From Vibrio genomosp. F10 str. ZF-129 (GTDB lineage: Bacteria; Pseudomonadota; Gammaproteobacteria; Enterobacterales; Vibrionaceae), in the NCBI RefSeq assembly GCF_000287055.2, contig NZ_AJYQ02000068.1, positions 1-49,937 of the forward strand: DNA of 49,937 bases, in the 5' to 3' direction. Under the pieces are notes generated by a model, which was given only the letters and a program-made list of their open reading frames with translations, had not been told where the DNA came from and did not search any database. The position numbers were made by a program, and so were the translations under genes. How positions within the stretch are numbered: the first letter of the stretch is position 1; each line of letters opens with the position of its first letter. Below, in pieces: positions 1 through 8,994 of this stretch.

Positions 1-161
1 TAACCGCGAAAGATCAACACGCCCTAGTAAGTATGGTATTGTGCGTTTTCTCCACCCCATTTTTCACAGCGTTCAGCTTCAACTAGTCACAAGTACTGTA
101 ATAAAATCGAAGTTACCACCGGCTATTTACTTAAAGCCATAATCAATATTAGGAACCTCAG

Positions 162-383
162 ATGGACGCTAAAGAGCACGAGTTCTTTAATTTACTCAAT
201 GATATGATGTTGCTGACATTCACAAGCTTGAACTCTTGGGAGAAAACCTTCATTTCAGATATGCACCATAGAGCAATGACCAGGCAGTTAATTTCACCCA
301 AACAAAAAATGTCAATATTGAGCATTTCAGAAAAAGCGAGCAAAAGACGTAAGCCTTCCTCTAGAAAAACCAACAAGAAGTGA
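162..383 (+). CDS. small hypothetical protein with basic tail
   Basis: A 73-residue open frame with ATG preceded by AGGAA about 6 nt upstream, a reasonable ribosome binding site. The N-terminal half is mixed hydrophobic and acidic (NLLNDMMLLTF). The last 16 residues are strongly basic, rich in Lys, Arg and Ser, so nucleic acid or membrane contact is possible. I recognise no family. A long antisense frame overlaps it but has no better ribosome binding site. It stands alone, with about 350 non-coding bases before ybiT. It could be a lineage-specific small protein or a chance frame; the ribosome binding site is the main support. Confidence 0.4.
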   Translation: MDAKEHEFFNLLNDMMLLTFTSLNSWEKTFISDMHHRAMTRQLISPKQKMSILSISEKASKRRKPSSRKTNKK

Positions 384-735
384 CGCCGTAACATCCGACT
401 TATTCAATGCATCAACATGCATCAACATGCATCGCACATTACATCACCAGATCGAGTCCGATGGATGAATGATGAATGTCCTAATACGCATTCCGTTAAA
501 GTACTTTTATTCGCGATACCAATGGCTATCTTAAGCCTCTTAATGCCTTAATATCATTCTAACGGGACTTTATTGACAAAATCCCCCTTATTTACTGATC
601 GTGACTTAGCTCTCAGAACTGTTCTTTCCCTAATAACTCTGTATAATTCGCCGCCTATTCATTCTTACTTTCGTTTTAGCTGAATTGGCGTCTACTACAT
701 GTGATTAGCCAGTCCCTACACCTAGGAATATTTCT
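384..735. other. intergenic region upstream of ybiT
   Basis: This 352-base gap has no convincing gene. It contains three 10-bp phased ATGCAT repeats (407-434), a TTGACA at 573-578 without a good partner, and a TATAAT at 642-647 that is the best -10 candidate for ybiT. The ybiT ribosome binding site AGGA lies at 724-727. Confidence 0.5.
407..434. repeat. phased decamer repeat (ATGCATCAAC)
   Basis: Two full copies of ATGCATCAAC followed by a partial third (ATGCATCG). The palindrome ATGCAT therefore recurs at 407, 417 and 427, exactly one helical turn apart. It could be a protein-binding array or a simple slippage repeat. Confidence 0.6.
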
Positions 736-2343
736 TTGATATCTACTGCTAACATCACTATGCAATTTGGCGCAGAGCCATTATTTGAAAACATTTCGGC
801 TAAATTTGGTAACGGTAACCGTTACGGCCTAATTGGAGCCAATGGATGTGGTAAATCAACGTTCATGAAAATCCTAAGTGGCGCACAAGCACCTAGTTCA
901 GGTAACGTTTCGATCACACCAGGGCTAAAACTTGGTGTTCTTAGCCAAGACCAATTTGCCTTTGAAGAACACAACGTGATTGATGTTGTTATCATGGGCG
1001 ACCGAAAGTTGTGGGAAATCAAACAGGAACGTGACCGTATCTATTCGCTGCCAGAAATGAGCGAAGAAGATGGCATGAAAGTCGCTGAACTTGAAAGTGA
1101 GTTTGCTGAAATGGACGGCTACACCGCTGAAAGTCGTGCTGGTGATATTTTAATTCAAGCCGGTATTGAAGAAGAGTTCCATTTCGGCCTCATGCAGCAA
1201 GTCGCTCCCGGTTGGAAACTTCGTGTGTTATTGGCTCAAGCACTGTTCGCGAATCCAGATATCTTGTTGCTCGATGAACCGACCAATAACTTGGACATCA
1301 ACACCATTAACTGGCTTGCAGAAGAACTGAATCAGCGTAAATGTACCATGATCATCATCTCGCACGATCGTCACTTCTTAAATTCAGTGTGCACTCACAT
1401 GGCCGATATCGACTACGGTGAGCTTCGTATCTACCCAGGTAACTACGAGTACTTCTTAGAAGCGTCTGGGCTTATTCGCGAACAGTTGCTTTCAAGCAAT
1501 GCTAAAAAAGCCGCGGAAATCAGTGAACTGCAAGATTTTGTAAACCGTTTTGGCGCGAATGCTTCTAAAGCGAAACAAGCCAGCTCTCGCGCTAAAAAGA
1601 TGGACAAGATCAAACTTGATGAAGTGAAATCATCAAGCCGTATCAGCCCGTCTATTGATTTTGGTGAAGGTAAAAAACTGCACCGTCTTGCGCTTGAGCT
1701 GCAGGATTTGGGGCATGCCTTTGATGATGAGTTGTTGTTTGAAAAAGGCAACCTGCTGTTAGAGGCAGGAACTCGCTTAGCGGTCATTGGTGAAAATGGC
1801 GTTGGTAAAACGACCTTACTGCGTTGCCTAGTTAATGAGTTAGAACAAACTCAAGGCGTTGTTAAATGGTCAGAAAATGCATCTATTGGCTACTGCCCGC
1901 AAGACAGCACCGCAGACTTTGATAATGATCTCTCTATTTTTGATTGGATCTCACAGTGGCGTACAACAAAACATGATGACTTAATGGTACGTGGAATCTT
2001 AGGCCGTTTACTGTTCACCGCTGACGATGCGAATAAAAAAGCGAAAAACTGCTCTGGTGGTGAAAAGAACCGTTTGTTGTTTGGTAAGCTAATGATGCAA
2101 GACATCAACGTTCTCGTTATGGATGAGCCAACCAACCACATGGATATGGAAGCTATTGAAGCATTGAACAATGCCCTTAAAGGCTATCAAGGAACGCTAA
2201 TTTTCGTTAGCCACGACCGTGAATTCGTCTCTTCTTTGGCTACATCAATTATCGATGTGAAAGATAAAAAACTGGTGAACTTCCAAGGCACCTATAACGA
2301 ATACCTAGCGCATCAGAAAAAAGAATTGGCGGCTGCGGTATAA
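736..2343 (+). CDS. ybiT: ABC-F family ATPase, YbiT type
   Basis: A 535-residue soluble ATPase with two ABC domains in tandem and no membrane segments. This is the ABC-F class, which acts on the ribosome rather than in transport. The first Walker A (GANGCGKS) is near residues 34-41 and the second (GENGVGKTT) near 352-360. Walker B motifs end in DEPTNNLD and DEPTNHMD. The second domain keeps CSGGEK, but in the first the LSGGQ position reads APGWK, as in E. coli YbiT. The charged linker around residues 255-310 is the usual P-site tRNA interaction arm. The start is TTG at 736, with AGGA 8 nt upstream; the resulting N-terminus aligns with YbiT. It is monocistronic, ending at a strong hairpin. The family assignment is secure; the precise translational role of YbiT is less well established. 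Confidence 0.93.
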   Translation: MISTANITMQFGAEPLFENISAKFGNGNRYGLIGANGCGKSTFMKILSGAQAPSSGNVSITPGLKLGVLSQDQFAFEEHNVIDVVIMGDRKLWEIKQERDRIYSLPEMSEEDGMKVAELESEFAEMDGYTAESRAGDILIQAGIEEEFHFGLMQQVAPGWKLRVLLAQALFANPDILLLDEPTNNLDINTINWLAEELNQRKCTMIIISHDRHFLNSVCTHMADIDYGELRIYPGNYEYFLEASGLIREQLLSSNAKKAAEISELQDFVNRFGANASKAKQASSRAKKMDKIKLDEVKSSSRISPSIDFGEGKKLHRLALELQDLGHAFDDELLFEKGNLLLEAGTRLAVIGENGVGKTTLLRCLVNELEQTQGVVKWSENASIGYCPQDSTADFDNDLSIFDWISQWRTTKHDDLMVRGILGRLLFTADDANKKAKNCSGGEKNRLLFGKLMMQDINVLVMDEPTNHMDMEAIEALNNALKGYQGTLIFVSHDREFVSSLATSIIDVKDKKLVNFQGTYNEYLAHQKKELAAAV

Positions 2344-2350
2344 AAAATCA

Positions 2351-2379
2351 TTGCGCTCCAGCCTTGTACTGGAGCGCAA
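2351..2379 (+). terminator. intrinsic terminator after ybiT
   Basis: A perfect 11-bp inverted repeat, TTGCGCTCCAG with its complement across a 7-nt loop, begins 8 nt after the ybiT stop. The trailing T run is weak, but an A run precedes it, so it may also act on the opposite strand. Confidence 0.75.
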
Positions 2380-2420
2380 TTCGATCTTACTGTCGATGAG
2401 TCTAACTTCTCAATATCGGT

Positions 2421-2469
2421 CTTCTGCCTTCTGTCTTCTGCCTTCTGCCTTCTGCCTTCTGCCTTCTGC
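2421..2469. repeat. heptanucleotide tandem repeat (CTTCTGC)x7
   Basis: Seven consecutive 7-bp units of CTTCTGC; the second unit has T instead of the final C. It lies between convergent ybiT and the GT2 gene, outside coding sequence. Such slippage-prone heptamers are expected to vary in copy number between strains. Confidence 0.9.
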
Positions 2470-2516
2470 CAATCATTCTATACCCTCCTGTCGCGCTTAA
2501 TTGCGAATCGTTTTTC

Positions 2517-3440
2517 TTAAGCAAACCGAAACATACTTTTGCAATCTCCAAGCAAGCTTCTTATTCTTCGGACTTTTGGGGCAAGAATCAGTGCAGCGAT
2601 ACCAAACGAAATTGCCGTCGTATTCTGATGTAAGCCTCTATGGTAATCTGCATACCCTTCCATTAATCGCGCTCTGGCACTTTTTAATGTAGAGGGTGAC
2701 AAATTCCATCGATCACTCTCCTTCTCATATCGTTGCAAAATCGACTCTATCGACTGTAAGTTCTTTAACCGAAAGCGATAAGATTGAGTCGCCGAACTCT
2801 GGCGCATTAAATAGCCTGATTGAACTGAATTGAGTACCCCAACACCATGACTTTCGCATATCCTCAGCCACAACTCCCAGTCTTCCCCATACCGAATATT
2901 GGTATCAAACAGGTCTACCTTCGACAACACATTGGCTCTGAGCATGACCGTTGAAGTACCAATAACGTTGTTTTTAATGACCAGAGCCAAGGGGTTTTCT
3001 ACTGTAAAAGACTCTTGAGTACAGTTTTGGAACTGCTCCCAATAAGTAAAACTGTCGATGATCACCTGATAGCGCTCGGTGAAGTGATCGTAGTTGGTAA
3101 AGCTCAATGCCAAGTCGGGCTTGTTCTTATGGAGTTTCAGCTGCAACGACAATTTATCTGGATACCAAAAATCATCGGCATCCAAAAACGCGATGAATTC
3201 ACCACTCGATCTTTGTATTCCTAGATTACGTGCTTTAGAGGCTCCTACCCCATGTGCGGTCATAATTATTATCCGCGGATCAGTCAATGTCGTTAAATAG
3301 TGTGCGGTGTCGTCACTGCTGTTATCGTTGATGATCAATAATTCAATATCTCGATGAGTCTGATCAAGCACGCTGCTAATCGCTTTTGGCAAATAATCCC
3401 GGCAGTTATAAGTTGGAATAATCACTGATACTTTAGCCAT
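2517..3440 (-). CDS. glycosyltransferase family 2 protein
   Basis: A 307-residue GT-A fold transferase that should move a sugar from a nucleotide-sugar donor onto a surface glycan or lipid carrier on the cytoplasmic side. The N-terminus VSVIIPTYNCRDYL is the classic GT2 opening. NDNSSDD lies at about 38-44 and the metal-binding DADD at 87-90. GEDWELWLR near residue 190 is the ED-type acceptor/catalytic region. No transmembrane segment is obvious, although the C-terminal 40 residues are moderately hydrophobic and end in basic residues. It is divergent from the GT4 gene at 3805 and does not sit in a recognisable O-antigen or capsule cluster. Donor and acceptor cannot be deduced from sequence. 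Confidence 0.85.
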   Translation of the reverse strand: MAKVSVIIPTYNCRDYLPKAISSVLDQTHRDIELLIINDNSSDDTAHYLTTLTDPRIIIMTAHGVGASKARNLGIQRSSGEFIAFLDADDFWYPDKLSLQLKLHKNKPDLALSFTNYDHFTERYQVIIDSFTYWEQFQNCTQESFTVENPLALVIKNNVIGTSTVMLRANVLSKVDLFDTNIRYGEDWELWLRICESHGVGVLNSVQSGYLMRQSSATQSYRFRLKNLQSIESILQRYEKESDRWNLSPSTLKSARARLMEGYADYHRGLHQNTTAISFGIAALILAPKVRRIRSLLGDCKSMFRFA

Positions 3441-3804
3441 AACCCATTCTCTTCATGAAGTTAACTCTGTACGAGTATGACAATCACAATGCATGACTCT
3501 AGATCAGTCGTTAAAAATGCACCGTTCTTGCAGTACAGCTTCTGATGCATAGTTCAAGCCAAAACCTAAACGATTGAATTATGGGGAATTATCAATCTTT
3601 TATCTAAATGGAAAATTGAAAACAGCAATATAGCCTCTGTAACTTCATATTGATTTTCATTTTGAGAATGATCTCGCCATATTGACGCCTTTCTGATTTT
3701 TTCCAATTTAACCATATGATTATATGAGTTAAATTAGTTGGCGCGTCATTTGCTATCTTATTTATGCACCGTTTAACGTGTTGAAATGTTTATAGGGCTT
3801 AATT
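3441..3804. other. divergent promoter region between two glycosyltransferases
   Basis: A 364-base AT-rich gap with no gene. Its clearest structure is an imperfect palindrome at 3705-3735, with arms of about 13 bp (AATTTAACCATAT and a complement carrying one extra base). It lies 70-100 bp before the GT4 start and could be an operator. No confident -35/-10 pair stands out. Confidence 0.4.
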
Positions 3805-5016
3805 ATGAAAAAAGTGGCGTTCGTTACTCCGACGTATCCCGTACTCAGTGAAACCTTTATTCAAACTGAAATAGACGCCATCAAACAATGTGGGCATCAC
3901 GTTTGCGTTTTAACCTTTGAAATAGAACAAAGCCAACAAACGTTTGACTACAGCGTCATAAAGATCGGCTCAAAAGTCAAAGCAGGCCTATGCAAAAAGT
4001 TTTATTTTCCTGGTCTATTAGACGCCATCAAATTTGTTCAGCAGCAAAAGAGCATGCCGAGACGGTCGCTTTTCAATTACGGCGTCAAGCTCGCTCTTCA
4101 ACTTGCCGATCTGAACGTTGAGCACGTTCATGCTCACTTTTGTCAACATACTGCAGCTCATGCCATCGTGGCAGCTAAATTACTCAATATCACCTGTTCT
4201 TTTGTTGCTCATGGACACGATGTTTATGAGTCGGCTTACGACATTGAGCAAAAAATACAGGCCAGTGACTTCGTTGTCGCTGTCTGTAAAAGCATGCACG
4301 ATGACTTTGTTAGTATGATGAGTGACAAAATCGCACACAACAAATCATCCGAGAACCAATCACCAGAAAATAAAACAGCAAGCGCTAAGATTAAGCTCTT
4401 ACACTGTGGGGTAAAAACCGATCAGTTCGTTCTGGAAACAAAGACAAGAACCAGACAACTGAGGCTAGTTTTTCTAGGTCGGTTAGTTGAACAAAAAGGC
4501 ATTCATCACCTCATCGAGGCACTGGCACCTATCGCTAAACCATTGAGTATTCGCTTGGATATTGTCGGTACTGGAGAAATGCTCCATGAGTTAGAAAAAC
4601 AGGTAAAACAGCAAGGGTTATTAGAAGACGTGCATTTTTTAGGGGCCAAACCGCACGAGTGGGTAAAACAGAATTTGGCCAAGTACGATTGTTTGGTGGC
4701 TCCGTTTTGTTTCTCACAGACAGGTTGTGTTGATACGGGGCCATTAGTATTAAAAGAAGCAATGGCGGTTGGAACCCCGGTCATCACGACCAACATTATG
4801 GGATGCAAAGAAATTGTCGCCCCTGGAACGGGGTTCTTAGTCAGCGAAAAAAGCGTTGCTGAACTGAAACAGAGTATCATGCAATTTTCTCAATTCAGTA
4901 TTCGAGAACGTACCCAAATGGGGCAACTAGCCCATAAACATGTTACTCAGAATTTTGATGCCTTTTTACAAGCAAAACAATTGTCTGGTTGGATTGAAGC
5001 GCCAGCAACAACATAG
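3805..5016 (+). CDS. glycosyltransferase family 4 protein
   Basis: A 403-residue GT-B transferase resembling colanic-acid type enzymes such as WcaL. The N-terminal acceptor domain has FVTPTYPVLSETFI, HAHF near 109-112 and HGHDVYE near 136. The C-terminal donor domain has FLGRLVEQKG near 225 and the family E-x7-E region near 310-318. There the first acidic residue is Asp (D-x7-E, TGPLVLKEAMAVG) rather than Glu. Residues 170-195 form a Ser/Asn/Lys-rich insertion (KSSENQSPENKTAS) at the domain junction, probably a surface loop. The start ATG follows a modest purine stretch. It is isolated from other polysaccharide genes except the divergent GT2 gene, so a paired role in decorating one glycan is plausible but unproven. 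Confidence 0.85.
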   Translation: MKKVAFVTPTYPVLSETFIQTEIDAIKQCGHHVCVLTFEIEQSQQTFDYSVIKIGSKVKAGLCKKFYFPGLLDAIKFVQQQKSMPRRSLFNYGVKLALQLADLNVEHVHAHFCQHTAAHAIVAAKLLNITCSFVAHGHDVYESAYDIEQKIQASDFVVAVCKSMHDDFVSMMSDKIAHNKSSENQSPENKTASAKIKLLHCGVKTDQFVLETKTRTRQLRLVFLGRLVEQKGIHHLIEALAPIAKPLSIRLDIVGTGEMLHELEKQVKQQGLLEDVHFLGAKPHEWVKQNLAKYDCLVAPFCFSQTGCVDTGPLVLKEAMAVGTPVITTNIMGCKEIVAPGTGFLVSEKSVAELKQSIMQFSQFSIRERTQMGQLAHKHVTQNFDAFLQAKQLSGWIEAPATT

Positions 5017-5237
5017 TTTTTCAATTGTTACCCCACTCTTTGCCCCCAGATTGGCTATCAATATCCTTTCTCAATACACCCATTCAGAGATCTGTGTTTT
5101 TCTATCCTAACGACAAAATCCTTTTGTTAGACAGCCCCCCATTTTTATCAGTTAATGCGCCTCATAATCGCACTCAAAAAAATGCGAAATATTAAGTGTG
5201 ATGATCACGGAAGAACGTCACTAATACACATCAAAGG

Positions 5238-7193
5238 ATGCAGATAATTAATGTAAGTGCATCAAAACATGAGACTGATTTTGTGACCAATTATTCTAAG
5301 CTAGACAACATTCGCGCTGACTACAATGTCCAATATTGGAGTCAAGATTTCTTTGGCATTAATGACAGTGGTGAAGTGTTTGTCTCGCCTAGAAGTGACA
5401 AGCAACACTCAGTACCGTTGGTTTCTATTGCTAATGAACTTGAGAAAAAAGGCTTAAACCTGCCTGCACTAGTTCGCTTTCCGCAAATTATTCACCAGCG
5501 AGTGCACAACATTTGTGATGCGTTTAATCAAGCGATTGACGAGTATCAATACGACAATAACTACTTACTGGTTTACCCAATTAAAGTGAACCAACAAAAA
5601 GAAGTCGTTGATCAAATACTTTCAAGCCAAGCGCAATTAGAGACAAAGCAATTGGGGTTAGAAGCAGGCAGCAAACCCGAACTTCTCGCTGTGTTAGCGC
5701 TTGCACAGCAAGCGAGCTCTGTCATTGTCTGCAACGGCTACAAAGATCGTGAATACGTGCGTCTGGCTCTTATTGGCGAGAAACTGGGCCATAAGGTGTT
5801 CATTGTCTTAGAGAAATTGTCAGAGTTAGACATTGTACTTCGCGAAGCGAAAGATCTAGGCGTGAAACCACGACTCGGTTTGCGTATCCGCTTGGCATCT
5901 CAAGGCGCAGGAAAGTGGCAATCTAGCGGTGGTGAGAAGTCAAAATTTGGTTTGTCAGCATCGCAGGTGCTGACGGTTATCGAGCGCTTAAAACAAGGAC
6001 AACAATTGGAAGCCATGCAATTGGTGCACTTCCACTTAGGTTCTCAAATGGCCAATATTCGTGACGTCCGAAATGGTGTTAATGAAGCAGCACGTTTTTA
6101 TTGTGAACTGCGTGAGCTTGGTACGCCACTGGATTATTTTGATATTGGCGGTGGTTTAGCGGTGGATTATGACGGCACGCGCAGTCAGTCCTCTAATTCG
6201 ATGAACTACAGCTTGGCAGAATACGCTCGCAATGTTGTCAGCACGATCAACGATGTTTGCCAAGACTACCAACAGCCAAAACCGGTGATCATTTCAGAAT
6301 CTGGTCGCTCTTTGACTGCGCATCACGCGGTTTTGGTCACCAATGTGATTGGTACTGAGAGCTATGCGGTTGAGGCCATTGATGCTCCGAATGATGACGC
6401 TCCCGCTCTATTGCAAAACATGTGGCGCAACTGGCAGAACCTAACCGAACGCACTGATGCGCGAGCGTTAATAGAAATATACAACGATACCCAAAGCGAT
6501 TTAGGTGAAGCACACACTTCATTTTCAACCGGGGTAATCAATCTGGAACAGCGCGCTTGGGTTGAACAACTGTCATTGCGTATTTACGCTGAACTGCGCG
6601 ATTTGATGAGTAACAAAAATCGCTTCCATCGACCTATTTTAGACGAACTAAATAGCCGCTTGGCCGATAAGTTCTTTGTGAATTTCTCACTGTTTCAGTC
6701 ATTACCTGATGCATGGGGCATTGACCAAGTATTCCCTGTGTTACCGCTTTCTGGCTTACAAAATGTTGACGGAAAACGTGCGGTTATATTAGACATCACC
6801 TGCGATTCTGACGGTGTTGTTGATTACTATGTTGAAGGTCAAGGTATCGAATCGACCCTTGCTGTTCCGGAATGGAATAAAGATAAACCGTATCTTATGG
6901 GCTTTTTCTTAATCGGTGCTTACCAAGAGATCTTAGGTGATATGCATAACCTGTTTGGTGATACGCATAGCGCAGTGGTGACGATTGATGATCAGGGGAA
7001 CACCGTGTTTGAGTCAATTGATGAAGGTGACTCGGTAGAAGACATGATGCGCTACGTTCATATCGATCTCGACACCATTCGCAGCAACTACCGCCAACTG
7101 GTTGATCGCTTTGTTGATATCGATGAACAAAGCCTTGTGCTGCAAGAACTTGAGCAAGGTTTAACGGGTTACACCTACTTAGAGGATTTTTAA
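5238..7193 (+). CDS. speA: biosynthetic arginine decarboxylase
   Basis: A 651-residue PLP-dependent enzyme converting arginine to agmatine, the first step of the agmatine route to putrescine. The length and sequence track V. cholerae and E. coli SpeA closely. The Schiff-base lysine is in [11 protein letters not shown] at about residue 116. [19 protein letters not shown] (near 263) and FDIGGGL are the alanine-racemase-like barrel motifs. ITCDSDG near 520 carries the Cys-Asp of the active site. The start is uncertain: the ATG at 5238 has AAAGG directly abutting it, too close for an ideal ribosome binding site, and the first 15 or so residues look poorly conserved. The stop codon is immediately followed by the speB ATG, so the two are translationally coupled. 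Confidence 0.95.
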   Translation: MQIINVSASKHETDFVTNYSKLDNIRADYNVQYWSQDFFGINDSGEVFVSPRSDKQHSVPLVSIANELEKKGLNLPALVRFPQIIHQRVHNICDAFNQAIDEYQYDNNYLLVYPIKVNQQKEVVDQILSSQAQLETKQLGLEAGSKPELLAVLALAQQASSVIVCNGYKDREYVRLALIGEKLGHKVFIVLEKLSELDIVLREAKDLGVKPRLGLRIRLASQGAGKWQSSGGEKSKFGLSASQVLTVIERLKQGQQLEAMQLVHFHLGSQMANIRDVRNGVNEAARFYCELRELGTPLDYFDIGGGLAVDYDGTRSQSSNSMNYSLAEYARNVVSTINDVCQDYQQPKPVIISESGRSLTAHHAVLVTNVIGTESYAVEAIDAPNDDAPALLQNMWRNWQNLTERTDARALIEIYNDTQSDLGEAHTSFSTGVINLEQRAWVEQLSLRIYAELRDLMSNKNRFHRPILDELNSRLADKFFVNFSLFQSLPDAWGIDQVFPVLPLSGLQNVDGKRAVILDITCDSDGVVDYYVEGQGIESTLAVPEWNKDKPYLMGFFLIGAYQEILGDMHNLFGDTHSAVVTIDDQGNTVFESIDEGDSVEDMMRYVHIDLDTIRSNYRQLVDRFVDIDEQSLVLQELEQGLTGYTYLEDF

Positions 7194-8123
7194 ATGAACG
7201 ATTTGTTTACTAAAACGGATTATTCACTGTATTCAAATGCGATGACCTTTGTTCGTCGTCCATTGGTTAAAGACCCGGTTGGTTGTGATGCTGACGTGGT
7301 GGTTCTAGGCGTTCCTTTAGACATAGCTACGTCTGGGCGCCCTGGTGCACGCATGGGGCCAGATGCTATTCGCAGAGCATCGGTCAATCTTGCTTGGGAA
7401 GGTAAGAAATTCCCATGGGACTTTAACGTATTTGACAATAATAAAGTCATCGATTGTGGCGATCTTGTTTTTGATTGTGGCGATGCTGAAGACTTTACGT
7501 ATCGCTTGGAAGCGGCGACAAGTGAAATATTAAAAAGTGGAAAAGCCATGTTGGCACTAGGTGGTGACCATTTCATTACATTGCCGATACTCAGAGCCTA
7601 TGCCAAACATCACGGGGAAATGGCGCTGATTCACTTTGACGCACACACAGACACGTATGCCAGCGGTAGTGCTTATGATCATGGAACCATGTTCTATCAC
7701 GCACCGAACGAGGGTTTAATTTCGGCCAAACATTCCGTACAGATCGGAATTCGTACTGAGTATAGCTATGACAACCACAGCTTTAATGTCATTAACGCTA
7801 TGCAAGCCAACGACATGAGTGTGGATGCCATCGTTGAGCAGATCAAGGCGACCATTGGCGATAAGCCGGTTTACATCACCTTCGATATTGACTGTCTTGA
7901 TCCAGCGTTTGCTCCTGGAACCGGCACCCCAGTTTGCGGCGGTCTTAATACCGATAAAGCGTTGAAGATATTACGTGCGCTTGCGGGAATTAATGTCGTT
8001 GGAATGGATGTTGTGGAAGTTTCACCGCCTTATGATCAAAGCGACCTGACCGCACTGGCTGGCGCGACTATTGCGTTAGAGATGCTGTATGTATGGGCTT
8101 CTAGGCCTAAAGCCATTAACTAG
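7194..8123 (+). CDS. speB: agmatinase
   Basis: A 309-residue Mn-dependent ureohydrolase that hydrolyses agmatine to putrescine and urea; E. coli SpeB has 306 residues. The metal ligands are visible in GGDH (123-126), HFDAHTDT (about 148-155) and FDIDCLDP (about 230-237). [13 protein letters not shown] near 44 is the usual substrate-loop signature. It starts on the base after the speA stop, so speA and speB form a two-gene operon, with the product of the first enzyme passed to the second. The operon ends at a strong hairpin just downstream. No arginine-uptake or ornithine decarboxylase gene is nearby. Confidence 0.96.
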   Translation: MNDLFTKTDYSLYSNAMTFVRRPLVKDPVGCDADVVVLGVPLDIATSGRPGARMGPDAIRRASVNLAWEGKKFPWDFNVFDNNKVIDCGDLVFDCGDAEDFTYRLEAATSEILKSGKAMLALGGDHFITLPILRAYAKHHGEMALIHFDAHTDTYASGSAYDHGTMFYHAPNEGLISAKHSVQIGIRTEYSYDNHSFNVINAMQANDMSVDAIVEQIKATIGDKPVYITFDIDCLDPAFAPGTGTPVCGGLNTDKALKILRALAGINVVGMDVVEVSPPYDQSDLTALAGATIALEMLYVWASRPKAIN

Positions 8124-8130
8124 ACCCTCA

Positions 8131-8163
8131 ACAACGTGCCCAAATATGGGCACGTTGTCTTTT
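8131..8163 (+). terminator. intrinsic terminator after speB
   Basis: A 12-bp perfect stem (ACAACGTGCCCA and its complement, 8131-8142 with 8147-8158), a 4-nt loop and a T-rich tail CTTTT. It lies 7 nt past the speB stop. Confidence 0.9.
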
Positions 8164-8320
8164 AAGTACCGCTATCTCTTTCTCACTTCTCACTTCTCAT
8201 TGCTCATTTCTCTGTCTTTATCTATTTCTATTGCTATTTCTTTTAATAAAACGATGTTTGAACACCTTGACGAACCGGTTTAGTCACGTAAAATCATGCA
8301 AAGCGAGATACTCAATCAGT

Positions 8321-8350
8321 TGCACCAAATTACACCATTTTGCACCATAT
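8321..8350. promoter_or_regulatory. three phased T(G/A)CACCA boxes
   Basis: TGCACCAAAT, TACACCATTT and TGCACCATAT follow each other without a gap, each starting 10 bp after the last. One-turn spacing places them on one face of the helix, as for a cooperative DNA-binding protein. The stretch CATATAAAT overlapping the third copy could hold a -10 element. The regulator is unknown. Confidence 0.4.
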
Positions 8351-8458
8351 AAATGCAAATTTGGAGGCAGCATAAAAGCACCCATAGGATATACAGCACT
8401 TTTGGGGTGGCATTCAATTTGCTTTGTTTTAGGTAGTTAACTTCTAATAGGAATAGAT

Positions 8459-8752
8459 ATGTTTATTAAACGGTATTTTAAAACAAAAGATGAAGTCGAA
8501 GTGACGTTTCAATGGCCAAAGGAAGATCCAGCAGTCACCAGCATTGCCGTGTGTGGCGATTTTAACCAGTGGCAATCAACCCCGATGAAGCTCAACCGCC
8601 AAAAAGTATTCACCACTAAAATTCGTCTACCTAAAGAGAAACAGTTTGAGTTTCGCTATCTCATCAACGACCAAGAATGGCAAAATGATCCCGCGGCGGA
8701 CGGATATGTAGGTAACTCCTACGGGAGTGATAACAGTGTGTTAACGACATAA
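8459..8752 (+). CDS. stand-alone glycogen-binding domain protein (CBM48/AMPK-beta-like)
   Basis: A 97-residue protein made almost entirely of an early-set beta-sandwich like the N-terminal module of isoamylases and branching enzymes and the glycogen-binding domain of AMPK beta. CGDFNQWQ (32-39) is the diagnostic strand-turn with the sugar-stacking Trp. EFRYLINDQEW (about 63-73) and the ending with NSYGSDNSVL match the family C-terminal strand. There is no signal peptide and no catalytic domain, so it should be cytoplasmic and bind alpha-glucan or act as a regulatory adaptor. AATAGGAA upstream supports the ATG. It is monocistronic and followed by a hairpin. The fold assignment is firm; partner and role are unknown. 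Confidence 0.85.
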   Translation: MFIKRYFKTKDEVEVTFQWPKEDPAVTSIAVCGDFNQWQSTPMKLNRQKVFTTKIRLPKEKQFEFRYLINDQEWQNDPAADGYVGNSYGSDNSVLTT

Positions 8753-8837
8753 TTCCTTTAAATCCCCCAGGCTATCGCACTCATCACGATAGTTCTGATG
8801 ACGATGAGCAGCGTTCTCCGCCATAGATATAAAACAG

Positions 8838-8863
8838 AAAGGCCATGATAATTCATGGCCTTT
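8838..8863. terminator. bidirectional terminator between CBM48 gene and adhesin
   Basis: A perfect 11-bp stem, AAAGGCCATGA with its complement, a 4-nt loop and T/A runs on both sides (CAGAAAG before, CTTTTAC after). It suits both converging genes. Confidence 0.8.
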
Positions 8864-8994
8864 TACTGACAAAACTCACAGTTTTTTAATTACAGACAAC
8901 ATTATTGCCGAAATAAACAAGGTTAAGTTTTGTTTACCAAAAAACCCTCGTCAACAGAGTCATCAACCTAAAAAACCAGTCTACAAAGCTAGCC

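Larger units (their letters stand above)
8124..8458. other. intergenic region upstream of the CBM48 gene
   Basis: After the speB terminator comes a pyrimidine-rich stretch (8170-8242) of degenerate CTCACTT/CTATTTC units. At 8321-8350 there are three 10-bp phased boxes. An AT-rich segment follows, and the region ends with a purine-rich ribosome binding site (AATAGGAA) before 8459. No gene is supported here. Confidence 0.5.

Noticed and set aside
158..394. 78-residue minus-strand frame overlapping the first small gene
   Set aside because: No ribosome binding site; the opposite frame has AGGAA at good spacing. Neither is certain, but the plus-strand frame is better supported.
2421..2469. Possible CRISPR-like array
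   Set aside because: The 7-bp units are contiguous with no spacers, and no cas genes are present.
8231..8440. 69-residue frame between speB and the CBM48 gene
   Set aside because: It covers the phased boxes and low-complexity DNA, has no ribosome binding site and no recognisable sequence.
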